Positions 46,855 through 57,336 of a stretch of 64,000 nucleotides of DNA are shown in pieces. Made by a program: the position numbers and the translations under genes. The DNA lies in contig JBBDHG010000054.1 of assembly GCA_037951165.1 (NCBI GenBank), forward strand, positions 42,501-106,500. Reading direction: 5' to 3'. Source of the DNA: Lophius americanus. Taxonomy: Eukaryota > Chordata > Actinopteri > Lophiiformes > Lophiidae. A model generated the notes under the pieces. It was not told the origin of the DNA. It ran no database searches and worked only from the letters and a program-made list of their open reading frames with translations. How positions within the stretch are numbered: position 1 is the first letter of the stretch; every line of letters starts with the position of its first letter.

Positions 46855-48795
46855 GTTTAAATGAATCTAGCCCCGCTACTCATATTAATACTCACATACC
46901 TAGAAGAGCGGCCGAGGAGGTGGAGTTGCAGCCATATTAAATTCTAGTTTACAATTAAATCCTAAACCCAAACCTGACTGTAATTCAATTGAAAACCTTC
47001 CTCAGCATTACAAATCCAACCTGGAAGCAATAACCGCCATTCGTGTTTGTCATAGTGTATTGGGCTCCTGGCCCATACTACGAATATTTAGATGATTTCT
47101 CTGATTTTCTATCTAACCTAGTCCTTAAGACAGATAAAGTAATTATTGTAGGTGACTTTAACATCCACATAGAAAAAGAGGTAGGTAGTCTCGGTGCCGC
47201 GTTTAACTTAATATTAGACTGTGTTTGTTTCAGTCAGTTTGTTAATGAGCCCACTCATTGTTTTAATCACACACTGGATTTAGTCCTGACTTAAGGCATT
47301 GATATTGAAAAACTAGTAGTTGATCTACAGAATCCACCACAATCGGACCACTGTTTGATATCTTTTGAATTTGCAATGCTAAACCAATCTACGCTAGAAA
47401 TATATCTGAAGAAGCTGTAGCAAAATTTAAAAAATCTATTCTATCAGCCCTGTGTTCAGTTGCATGACTCAACTTAAAGGAATCTGACTGTAACGCTAGT
47501 CCTGGGCAAATTGATTATTTCGTCGATATAGCTGCAAGATCACTGAGATTAACTCTCGACTCTATTGCCCCCCTTAAAAAAGAAGAGTGTGAAACAGACG
47601 AGAGCAGCTCCATTGTTTAGCAACCTGACTCCAAACCTCAAACAAAAAACACATAAACTAGAAAGAAAATGGTGTCACACTAAACTTGATGAGTCCTGAT
47701 TAGACTGGCAAGATAGCATTAAAAAATATAAGAGAGCCATCCGCAGCGCCAGAGCGGCCTATTACTCTGCACTGATAGAGGAAAATAAAATAAAAAACAG
47801 GTTTTTGTTCAGCACTGTAGCCAGGCTGACTGGGAGTCAGAGCTCTATTGATCCCCGTATTCCTATAACCCTTAGTAGCTATGACTTCATGAGTTTCTTT
47901 AATGACAAAATTATAAATATTAGGGACAAGATCCACAACCTCCTGCCTTCAATTGGTTCAAGTTTACACCCCAGGACTATGTGCTTGGAAACAACAGATA
48001 TACCTGGAGCAGATCTAGACCGCTTCATTCCTATTGATCTAACACAATTAACTTCCCTTATTTCCTTATCCAAAACAACAACCTGTCTCCTAGACCCAAT
48101 CCCAACTAGTCTACTTAAAGAAAGTTTACCCTTAGTCAGCAACTCTATTAGAAATCATCAATCTGTCTTTAAATTTAGGATACTTACCACGGTCCTTTAA
48201 AATAGCCATAATCAAACCACTGCTTAAAAAGCCGACCCTTGATCCAGTTGCTTTAGCTAATTATAGGCCGATATCTAACCTTCCATTCCTCTCTAAAATC
48301 TTAGAGAAAGCCTCTAAGATTGTGTGATTTTCTGTATAACAATAGTTTATTTGAGTATTTCCAGTCAGGTTTTAGAGTTCACCATAGTACAGAAACAGCA
48401 CTGGTTAAAGTTACAAATGACCTTTTAATGGCATCTGTTGAGGGACTGGCCTCTGTTCTGGTCTGGTTGGATCTTAGTGCTGCATTTGATACTGTTGACC
48501 ACCACATTCTAATTCAAAGACTTGAAAACTTAATTGGCATCAAAGACACTGCATTAAACAAGTTTTAGTCCTATTTATGTGACAGATCTCAGTATGTTTC
48601 TGTTAACAATGAATCCTCCATGCATAGCAAAGTCACCCACGGAGTTCCCCAGGGATCTGTGCTTGGGCCAATTTTATTCTATTATATATGCTCCCTTTAG
48701 GCAACATTATCAGGAAACACTCTGTAAACATTCACTGTTATGCAGATGACACACAATTGTAATTATCAATGAAACCAAGTGAATCTAATAACTTA

Positions 48796-49047
48796 GGGGC
48801 GGCTGTGGCTCAGTGGGTAGAGCGGCCGTCTCCCGATCGGAAGGTAGCCGGTTCGAATCCCACCAGGGTCTACTTGTCGTAGGGTCCTTGAGCAAGACCC
48901 TGAATCCTTAGCTCCCCGGGCGCTCCACGAGGGGCTGCCCACTGCTCCCTCAGGGATGGGTCAAATGCAGAGAAGTAATTTCACTATGTTGTACTGTGTA
49001 TGACTCTATGTGACTAATAAAGGATTCTTTCTTCTTTCTTTCTTCTT
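48796..49047 (+). repeat. tRNA-derived SINE, copy 1 (nested in L2)
   Basis: The head ggggcggctgtggctcagtg carries box A (tggctcagtgggtag), and box B (ggttcgaatcc) lies at 48851. The body has cttgagcaagaccctgaatcc and cactgctccctcagggatgg. The tail is aataaaggattctttcttct with further TTC repeats. It interrupts the L2 text between ..ESNNL and ..LEACLKDN, probably with a worn duplication (aataacttag / acaatttag). Over most of its length it is nearly identical to the copy at 53356, so both are recent. Confidence 0.92.
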
Positions 49048-50608
49048 ATACAATTTAGAGGCGTGTCTCAAAGACAATAAGACTTGCAACTTTTTACTAT
49101 TAAATTAAGATAAAACTGAAGTTATTGTGCTGGGACCCAAGCACCATAGAAACAATTTATCTGATGATATATCTAATCTGGATAGTATGACCTTGGCCTC
49201 CGGCACCACTGTGAGGAACCTGGGAGTTATCTTTGATCAGGATATATCCTTTGAGTCCCACATAAAACCAATTTCTAGGACTGCCTTCTGCATCTGCGTA
49301 ATATTTCTGAAATACCGCCGTTTATGTCACAAAAAAGATGCAGAAAAGTTAGTTCATGCATTTGTTACTTCCAGTCTGGATTGCTGTAATGCCCTACTAT
49401 CAGGAAGTCCCAATAAGTCTCTGAAGCCCCTCCAGCTGATCCAGAATGCTGATGCACGTGTGCTGACCAGAACCAAGTTAAGAGAACATATCTCTCCTGT
49501 ATTAGCTACCCTTAATTGGCTCCCGGTAAAATCTAGAATCAAATTCAAAATCCTTCTGCTCACGTACAAAGCCCTTAACGGTCAGGCACCAACGTATCTT
49601 AAGGAGCTTTTAGTTTTATATTGTCCAATCAAAACAATGCGCTCCCAGTATGCAGGGTTATTTGTAGTCCCTAGCGTCTCCAAGAAGTAGAATGGGAGAC
49701 AGAGCATTCAGCCATCAGGCTCCTCTCCTGTGGAAACCCACAGAAACCATCTCTACATTTAAAAGTAGGCTTAAAACCTTAATTTACGATAAGACTTATA
49801 ATTAAGGCTGGCATAAGCTAGCTCTTAGCTATGCTGCTATAGGTTTAGACTGCTAGGGGATCTACCATGATGCACTGAGCTTTTCTCTCTTCCTCTTTTA
49901 TTGTCCCTCTCCATACATCCCTCTCCCTTTATTGCATGTTACTGGATTAATGAATGTTAGTGGATTAGTGGAACTTTTCTGGATTATTGCATGTTACTAA
50001 CTGTACTTCTTCCCTGGAGTCTTTTGTGCTTTCTCACCTTGCAAGGTCAAATGGTTGGGCACTTCATCTGCTACTGTGGACCTGCTGGATGTCCACTGAT
50101 TTCAATATGCTCATGATGATGATTACTATCATTATTATTATTTTTGTCTAGTATTTCCCCATAACCTATCGCTAAATGTTACATTACTATTAATGTTAGT
50201 ATCAACATGGGATCCCTGCTGCCGCTGCGGCCCGAACATGGAGATGTTGAAGAAAGTGGATTATAGCTGATATCGTTGCTGCTTTTCCCCCCGTCTGTAA
50301 AACTTCCCATCCCTTCTTTCTCTTTCCCCCTCTCTCTCTCTCTATTTCTTTTTTCAAACCCGACCATTCATGGCAGTGGGCCGTCCACCCTGAGTCTTGG
50401 ATCCGCCTGAGGTTTCTGCCCGTTAAAAAACGTTTTTTTCTCGCCACTGTCGCCAAGTGCTTGCTCACGGAGGAATTTGTTGGGTCTCTGTAGATAATTA
50501 TATTAAGAGTTTGGTCTAGACCTGCTCTTTCTGGATAGCAACTTGAGACAACTGTTGTTGTGAATTGACGCTATATAAATAAAGATATGAGATAAAGATT
50601 GATGTTAT

Positions 50609-51109
50609 GAACACATCAAACACAAACATTAGACACTGTCATCAGCGGTAATAAGTATACTGAACTTGAAGTCTTACCATCAACAAACTGCTTTGTTAGA
50701 CTCTACATGCAGAGCTAAATTAATACCACTCCAGCTATCAGTTTCCCTACATAGTTTTTGTTATTTTTAAACTTACCTAAAGTTTTTGACATCCTCCTTG
50801 GTTTAAGCTTGGCTGCCACATTACAATTTACCCATAGAAAATTAACTCATGGGCTCTTTGCACTGTAACTAAAAGAGTAGACAGAAGCGCAAATATCTTT
50901 ATTTATTGTTACGCTGGAATTTAAGTGCAATATGTTGAAAGCATCATGTTAAATTGGTTGTTGCGACCAGACCCGACTTTGGCTATCCCTAACAAAAAGA
51001 CATCCCAACTTGAACCCGAACTAAACTTCTTAATATCGGTCCCAATCATTTATTGATTACATACTGCCATACAAAGTACAACATACTGAACTTATTTCTC
51101 TGCATTTTA
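50609..51109. other. Intronic sequence after the L2 element
   Basis: AT-rich, no recognised feature. Confidence 0.5.
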
Positions 51110-51246
51110 AATTATTTTTCTGACGGGCATTGGGCAGCCACATTGAAGCGTCCGGGGAGCTAGGGTTTCAAGGTCGTGCTCAAGGACCTCACGACAAGTT
51201 ACCCTGGTAGGACTCAAACCGGTTACCTTCCGATCTCCAGATTGGG
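51110..51246 (-). repeat. tRNA-derived SINE, worn copy in reverse orientation
   Basis: On the minus strand the text runs from tggagatcggaaggtaaccg and ggtttgagtcc (box B), through ccagggtaacttgtcgtgag, to ccttgagcacgaccttgaaa and ctccccggacgc. It is the same family as the copies at 48796 and 53356, but much more diverged and lacking box A and the tail. Confidence 0.75.
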
Positions 51247-51872
51247 AGGCAGCCGATTTTAGTATGTTATGAAAACTTGTGTGTGACTAGTGATGGAGCG
51301 TGGCCCGAATCCAGTAGGCCTTCTGTTTTTTATGCCCGAACTCAACCAATCCTGTCGAGCATCTATCAGGTATCCACGCACCAGCTCATATGCTTACGAG
51401 AGAGAGATTGGTAGCAGTCATGAAACCAACTGTGAAATATAATGGTAGAAAGAAAAAACATTATATGAAGAAAGAGTTTAGGGGTGAAAAGAAACCACGA
51501 TTCCTGTTACGACTTGCAATGTGATATTAGTGCTCTGGCATTTCAGTAAACCTCCTGGGTAAGTGCTGAGTTAGTGCAGGGATTAGTGCAAGCTAAAGCT
51601 AAGTTTGCACTTTTGCCAAACCTCACTTGATGTTACATTAACTTCAGCTAAGCTAATGAGTTTTGCTGCAGTTTATGTTAGGAATTAAAATGCTGGAGAC
51701 TTGCCGTACGATAGCAATTAGATTATATATGGAGATTCCACCCTTTTCATGATTAATCGCCTGTCTAAAGTTAGACTTTAGACAGGCGAATATTTTATTT
51801 GACTTAAAATTACATTATGTTGTTTGTAGTCTTATAAATGCCAGGCAGGTTTTTCAATTCTATGGGTCCTAC

Positions 51873-52139
51873 CTGAGTCCGTACAGAAAGTGGGGTCAGT
51901 AAGGTGTCCCTTTTGGTCAGTGCAGGCGACAGCTCTGTAACGTAGACCTTGGCCACACTCCTTTATCTCCCGGTGGCTCATCCAGGCCTTCAGTGACCCT
52001 GGAGCCGAAGGATCAGGAAGGATGCATGAAGACCAGTCTCCATAAGGCTGGGATAAGAGCTCATTACAGGGGCAAGTCACTGTCTCCTCCGGTGGATACA
52101 AGTCCTCATTCAGGCAATATTCCTTCTTTTTGCTGCGAC
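51873..52139 (-). CDS. thsd7b: thsd7b exon: TSP1 end and atypical TSP1 repeat
   Basis: The acceptor ccctctcag lies above 52139 and the donor gtaggacc below 51873. Phase is 1 in, 1 out. It reads GRSKKKEYCLNEDLYPPEET, then VTCPCNELLSQPYGDWSSCI, and later ECGQGLRYRAVACTDQKGHL. The family text is G.SKKKE.C....LYP..ET..CPC....QP.G.WS.CILP and then ECGQG.RY.A.AC.DQ.G. It is the longest exon here (267 nt). Part of the loop between them (SAPGSLKAWMSHREI) is little conserved. Confidence 0.95.
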
Positions 52140-52219
52140 CTGAGAGGGAGACGAGCAAATAAATAGAATCTTATCCACAATAGAAGAGGAAAATTGTCGC
52201 AGTAACGCTGGTAAAAATA
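52140..52219. other. Start of the 5-kb intron, upstream of the Tc1 copy
   Basis: Short intronic stretch without features. Confidence 0.6.
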
Positions 52220-52985
52220 CACTACTCAAAAAAGATTATGGGAACAATGAATTATCACAATAGATAACAAAAAAGATAGATAACACATAGTTATAGTGGT
52301 ATCATGATGTGGTACCTGCAGCCCATTCAGGTTGCCCAGGTACTCCAACTCCTTCTGGTTTGCTCCTTTGAGCGTGCAAGAACAGGAGGAGCATTGCAAG
52401 AACCCTACAAAATGACTTCCAGTGGGCTACTGGTGTGCATGTTCTGACTAGATCTTCCGAAAGAGACTCTATGAGGTTGGCATGAGGGCCCGACGTCCTA
52501 TGGTGGGATCTGTGCTCAAGGCCCATCACCGTGCAGTTGGTTTGGCATTCAACAGAGAACACCACTGATGGTGTTCCGTTTTCTACAAATTTGTGAACAG
52601 GATCAAAATGAGCAGTCTAGAGTCAGAGAACATTGTGCTGCCTGCAGCATCTTCCAACATGAGTGGTATGGTGATAAGGGGAGTTATATCTTTTCAGGCT
52701 GTCACAGACCTCCACGTGCTAGCCAAGGTACAATGACTGCTGTTAGGTACCAGGATGTAATTCTCAAACCAATTGTCTTACTCTGGTGGACACTGGGTTC
52801 TTCCTGTTGCAGGACATTGCCGACCTCCTGTGATCAGATCCCCCAGGACACCATCCATCGTCTCATCAGGAGCATGCCAAAACATTGTCAGGAGTGAATA
52901 AAAGCATGTTGGGGTCAATCACACCACTCAGACACAGAATAAGAAAATTTTTTGATCAAATTCACATCCGTTAGATAACACTGTG
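52220..52985 (+). mobile_element. Tc1-like transposon, internally deleted
   Basis: It begins right after a TA dinucleotide (52218-52219) with cactactcaaaaaagatta, close to the cactgctcaaaaaaatta end typical of a common fish Tc1-like family. The inner text caggttgcccaggtactcca is shared with that family. The transposase end reads GTMTAVRYQDVILKPIVL and then IPQDTIHRLIRSMPKHCQE, stop at 52895-52897. The part between IVL and the IPQDTI segment, which carries catalytic residues, is deleted. The right terminal repeat is not recognisable. Confidence 0.8.
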
Positions 52986-53209
52986 ATTTCAGTTTTCTGA
53001 TTGATTTTGCTTTATTTAGAATCTGGTCCTTGAAAGGTTAATGGTTTTGGTTGCTATTGACTGTTCTAAGGATATTTTGTTACATACAAATTATACAATA
53101 TTAATATGGTATGTATTTGCAGCTCATAACTCATAACTACACGTCCAGAGATGTCTTTAAGCTCTCAAGTCTGGAATGCAGAGAACATTTGACCTAGTAA
53201 TGGGTTTAG

Positions 53210-54080
53210 GCTATGGTCGGTAGTGAGAACAGGGAGCAATTGGAGGAAAACCTGGAGCGGTGGTGTAATGCACTGGATAGAAGAAGAATGAAGGTCAGTT
53301 GCAGCAAAAAGAAGAATATGGGTGGTTGAAGAAGAAGGACTGGAGTTAGGTTTACGGGGCGGCACTGGCTCAGTGGGTAGAGCGGCCGTCTCTCAATCAG
53401 AAGATCGGAAGGTAGCCAGTTCGAATCCCACCAGGGTCTACTTGTCGTAGGGTCCTTGAGCAAGACCCTGAATCCTTAGCTCCCCGGGCGCTCCACGAGG
53501 GGCTGCCCACTGCTCCCTCAGGGATGGGTCAAATGCAGAGAAGTAATTTCACTATGTTGTACTGTATGACTATGTGACTAATAAAGGATTCTTTCTTTCT
53601 TCTTCTTTCTTATTTGCGAGATAAGAATACCAGCAAGAGTGAAGAGAAAAATTTTCAAGAGTGTAATGAGACACGTTCTGCTGTATGGATTGGCACTGAC
53701 TTAAATACAGGAGGCAGAGCTGGGGGTGGCAGAGTTTAAGATATTTAAATTTTGACATGTTCAAATTTTGACAGGATTAGGAAAACGCACTTTAAAGGAA
53801 CAAGCAAGGCAGATTGAGTAGGTTTGGATATGTGAAAAAGAGGGATATTTGATATATTGGTTGAAGGATTCTCGAGATGGAGCTGCCAGGCAAAAGAAAA
53901 AGCAGAAGACTAAAGAGCATTCTTCTGGATGTGGTGCCAGAGGACATGCAGCAGGTTGGTGTGACAGAGGAAGATGCAAAGGACAAGGCAAGATGGAAAC
54001 AGGTGAACCACTTAATGATGACCCATAAGGGAAACAGCCGAAAGAAGAAATATAAGAATACAGTTTTTGGTTCTGACTGG
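53210..54080 (+). mobile_element. RTE-type LINE 3' portion, split by a SINE
   Basis: The text LEENLERWCNALDRRRMKVS, then CSKKKN at about 53235-53320 is the RTE segment E..LE.WR.ALE.RGMKVS..KTEYM. After the SINE (53356-53611) it resumes with ARVKRKIFKSVMRHVLLYGL, then a worn RWFGH-type stretch, then MELPGKRKSRRLKSILLDVV at 53877 and PEDMQQVGVTEEDAKDKARW. This is the C-terminal end of the RTE protein. The end MELPG.R..GRPK..FLDVV.EDM..VG..EEDA.DR.RW is distinctive. All frames are broken. Confidence 0.85.
53356..53611 (+). repeat. tRNA-derived SINE, copy 2 (nested in RTE)
   Basis: ggggcggcactggctcagtg with box A, then box B gttcgaatcc at 53420. The body and TTC-rich tail are the same as in the 48796 copy. 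It differs mainly by an extra cagaagat-type segment in the anticodon-arm region (tctcaatcagaagatcggaag against tctcccgatcggaag). It interrupts the RTE reading text, so it is younger than that element. Confidence 0.92.
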
Positions 54081-54170
54081 GAGAACATGCTTCATGAAAT
54101 TTTCTGTATAAACTATATATAATAGGGTTTTTCAACATTGCATACTTTATTTTCAAATCATTTAAAGAAT

Positions 54171-54366
54171 TGAGTGCTGACCACTCTGTCCAATTTTAAG
54201 TCACAAGTCAAAACCCACCTTTTTCGTCTTTTACAGATTTTTACTATATTTCTGTTCTAACATCTGACAATTTTTTTGTATTTATGTTGTTTTTAACTTT
54301 TTAAAGTGTCTTTGAGTACCTTGGAAAGCACTTTATAAATAAAATATATTATTATCATTATTATTG
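54171..54366 (+). mobile_element. LINE L2-type 3' end, second family
   Basis: FKSQVKTHLFRL at about 54195 is the usual last coding text of L2-like proteins. It is followed by a short 3' UTR and gcactttataaataaaatat with an (att)n-like tail to 54366. The tail differs from the tgattga tail of the copies at 30147, 41956 and 50355, so this is another L2 family. Confidence 0.7.
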
Positions 54367-54959
54367 CAATCTTAATCGATGCAAACAAAAGACCAACAAT
54401 TCCAAACAGGAAAAAAACTGTTTTTGTGCGCGCAATCAAAGTTTTGATTGCGCGCACATCCACACTTGACAGAGGTATGTTTAAAACATTTTTTACATAT
54501 TTGTTACCGAAAACCTGCCTTTGTGTGTTTAAAATTATTTGTCTGCCTGCCAGATCCATTAATCACATTGTTTTTTAACGTCCATATTAATATCATTAGA
54601 TTCCTGCTGTAATGCCTGGTACATTTTTTACATCATCCCTTTATTTGATACTTCCTCTGTATAAGACATCAACAGTTCCTTTATTTTAGATGGCTATTCA
54701 CAGATAGTTTCCCATTCCTCATGTTTCCGAAGATAATGTCTTAGCTGTAAGAATTTATAAAAAGTGTTTACTGGTGAGCTAAAGTTCATAGTCAGGTCCA
54801 GTGTGGTAAACTTTAGAACTGAGTCACAGCGATACTGTTGTTGTAGCAGGTGAACTACAAAGCCTGGTGTGTGCACATACAATTAGCACGTCTCATGCAA
54901 AAACATTTGTGCCAAAAGTGAATGGTGTTGCGTTTGTGTGCAGACTTTTGGAAGGAATT

Positions 54960-55035
54960 TAACTGCACTGCCGAGAACTGGTGGTGCAGTGGTTTAGTCT
55001 TGGGAACCATAGCTAGAGAGTACCTGGTTCAAATA
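54960..55035 (+). repeat. tRNA-like SINE head fragment
   Basis: tggtggtgcagtggtttagt (box A) and, 40 bp later, ggttcaaatac (box B). This resembles the head of the abundant fish SINE whose body is seen in reverse at 62305-62560. The body is missing here. Confidence 0.55.
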
Positions 55036-57144
55036 CACAAATGCCGATTTTTTTTTCAGTGAATGCCAAGTAAGAAATATCACAGGTAATTTTATCAAAT
55101 CTTCATAATAAAGATGTTTACATGAGGGAGCGGAGCAATTAAATCACCTGAGGTATTTCCGCATTCAATCAGAGAGATTGAGTCTTAGCATTAAATAATT
55201 TTAAACAGCACTCGTGTGCTAAAAAGTCCAAACCGATCGATTGAGCAGAAGCACTCAAACACTGAAACAGGTACATCTTTGTGAAAGAGACCTCAGAGAC
55301 GTTATTGGTCGGTGAATTATTTATTTATTTATATCCTTTTAATTTGTAAGTCACCTTTGATGAAATGTACGTAATACTGAAGAACTCAGCGCAACTTTTA
55401 ATTAATATTAATATTCATTCATTTCGGATGGCACAGCATGATTGTTTTGTTGAGAAAAACATTAAATCTATTCAGCATTTGATATTGATGGTGGTGAGGT
55501 GAGTTGATTAGCATCCTATGTTGTTCTCCAAGTCCTTTCGAGTTTTGGCAAGTATCGAGCAGACAATCCCAATTATCTCGACACTTAATTGAAGCAGATT
55601 TTACTTAGAGCTGCATTTGCATAAATGTGTATCATGTAGACTCGAATAAAGCATTAAGATATTAATGTTGATAAATTAGTGTGACTAATATACCGAGAGT
55701 AATTAAGTAGAGAACTTCTTTTGAGTAAACAGAGGTGAATATTTTACAGCCATCAGGAGTGAAATCATAATTCCAACAGGAACAAATATTTTGCTGAAAA
55801 CGAGCTTGGTATTTTAGCAATTATTAATTTATTGCTTTTGTGTCGAGATCATAAGATAATTGTTTCAGGATCTTAAACAACAAAAAAATATTTCTTGTGA
55901 AAACTGCCTTACATTTTCTTGAGATCATAATATAAATATTTTGTGACTGGAAATGACAAGTTCATAAACAAGTCTTAAGTAACAAGCTGTCTTACTACTA
56001 TGCACCTCTCGTAAATCTGTCCTTAACAAAGGACAACATCTGCCCTCCTTATCTGCTTACTTGGAAAGCTAACAGTCGCAGCAGGATCACTGAAACGGAG
56101 CTGTTTTTCACATCTCCTCTTGACAATTAAGCAGAGCATAGCTTGCAAATTGTTTTACTTTTATCATCATTAAAAAAAAAAAAATATTTCCACTATACTG
56201 AGCTCCCCTCACTCCTACCTGAACATGAAGTCCGTGTCATGTGACTGTAATGTAATCGGGATTGGTTGTGTTAGAGTTTTTTATGAAAGTAAAAAAGCCA
56301 AGTATGCTAAAAAAAAAAAAATTCAAGTTAATCGATAAGTCCTGTCCAATCCCAGTCAGCCTAAAGATCAGAAAAAAAAGTTGAGCTAACGTAGATATAA
56401 GAGGTGAAAAAAAAAAAAAGATGTAAGAGGTGATAAAATATGAAGCCAGTGTGTTTTGAATAGTTCACTAGTTCAGACAAATGTGATCACACCCATAAGT
56501 AATTTAGAAGAAAGAGATAAGTTAATTTGAAGACACAGAATTCCATAAAGCCATCTTTAAAAGCACACAAAACTTAAAACTCTGGAATGCCTGTCACAAT
56601 GTGCTTCTTATAAAATGTTTTTATAGACTTAGTCTGAAATCAATGTGATGGACACTAATGTCTAGATGTTCCATATTAATAATGACTTATACTGGTTTAT
56701 ACTAAACCATTTATAGTACTCACATATGTTTTTTGTTTGGGAGTGCTTTACTTTTTCAACCCCTAAATTCTGACTTTACTTGAATTCATGCTTCTTTTTT
56801 TTCTCTCTCAACTCCTCTGAAAACGAACAATCTTTTAAAACCCTTAACATGACATTTCGTTTAGAGCTATAAACTATATTCTTATATGATTCTAACTTTC
56901 ATTTTAAGTGATTTGTTCTCTATCTAGTGCCGGTCCAAATTCCGGATAAATGGGGAGGGTTGTGTTAAGAAGGAAATCCTTTTCAGGATTTTCCCGACTT
57001 GATTGGTTGGGGCTCCAGTTAACTACCACCGTTGACGTTGTTTTCCAGCAGTGTACCGGCCATAACTATGAATACAAACAGATAACATGGCATGGGTGAT
57101 GTGTGCTGTGTTCCACAAAATGTTAGTAAAGGTTGGGTCTTTAC
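55036..57144. other. Intronic sequence, AT-rich, unassigned
   Basis: Several poly-A runs lie at about 56170, 56310 and 56408. No gene, exon or repeat family that I can name. Confidence 0.5.
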
Positions 57145-57336
57145 CCGACAGAGAGCGCTTGCGAATGCGGGAGGTACCACATCCAGAGCAGTCAGAAAAC
57201 TTGGACCATGCAGTAAGGGTGCAGTCGTCCTTGCATGGTACGCGGCAATCTCTGATCTGAGGGGGCCAGGGACCAGCCCACTCTAGGCATGCTGTCATAT
57301 TGGCTGTCTCATTGCGCTCATCAACACAGCTGATTC
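57145..57336 (-). CDS. thsd7b: thsd7b exon: TSP1 end and next repeat start (most 5' exon in window)
   Basis: The acceptor ttggtttcag lies above 57336 and the donor gtaaagac below 57145. Phase is 1 in, 1 out. It reads GISCVDERNETANMTACLEW, then AGPWPPQIRDCRVPCKDDCT, then LTAWSKFSDCSGCGTSRIRK. RDC..PCKDDC..TAWSKF..C followed by an R.R....G strand leads straight into the GRSKKKE exon, as in human THSD7 proteins. NET and NMT are possible N-glycosylation sites. No further TSP1 exon was found up to 64000, so the intron upstream is at least 6.6 kb. Confidence 0.94.

Larger units (their letters stand above)
44990..50608 (+). mobile_element. Long, decayed L2-type LINE with nested insertions
   Basis: In order: a 5' leader; ORF1 from 45178; an endonuclease from about 46245 to 47295; a reverse transcriptase from about 47800 to 48770; a C-terminal region to about 49690; and a 3' UTR ending at about 50608 in ataaagatatgagataaagattg. 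Endonuclease text includes HIDLFCLTETWLNEEE, VGDFNIH and NHTLDLVLT. RT text includes QSGFRVHHSTETALVKVTND, WLDLSAAFDTVDHHIL, GVPQGSVLGPILF and HCYADDTQL. Many stops and frameshifts kill it. A hAT element (46388-46854) split the endonuclease and a SINE (48796-49047) split the RT region. It lies antisense to thsd7b in its 7.7-kb intron. L2 elements mobilise by target-primed reverse transcription, and this copy cannot. Confidence 0.92.

Noticed and set aside
48796..48870. tRNA gene
   Set aside because: Boxes A and B are present, but the cloverleaf is imperfect and a SINE body and tail follow. Two further copies exist nearby.
52302..52565. Minus-strand 87-codon open frame
   Set aside because: It is the antisense of the Tc1-like transposase region and has no own motif.
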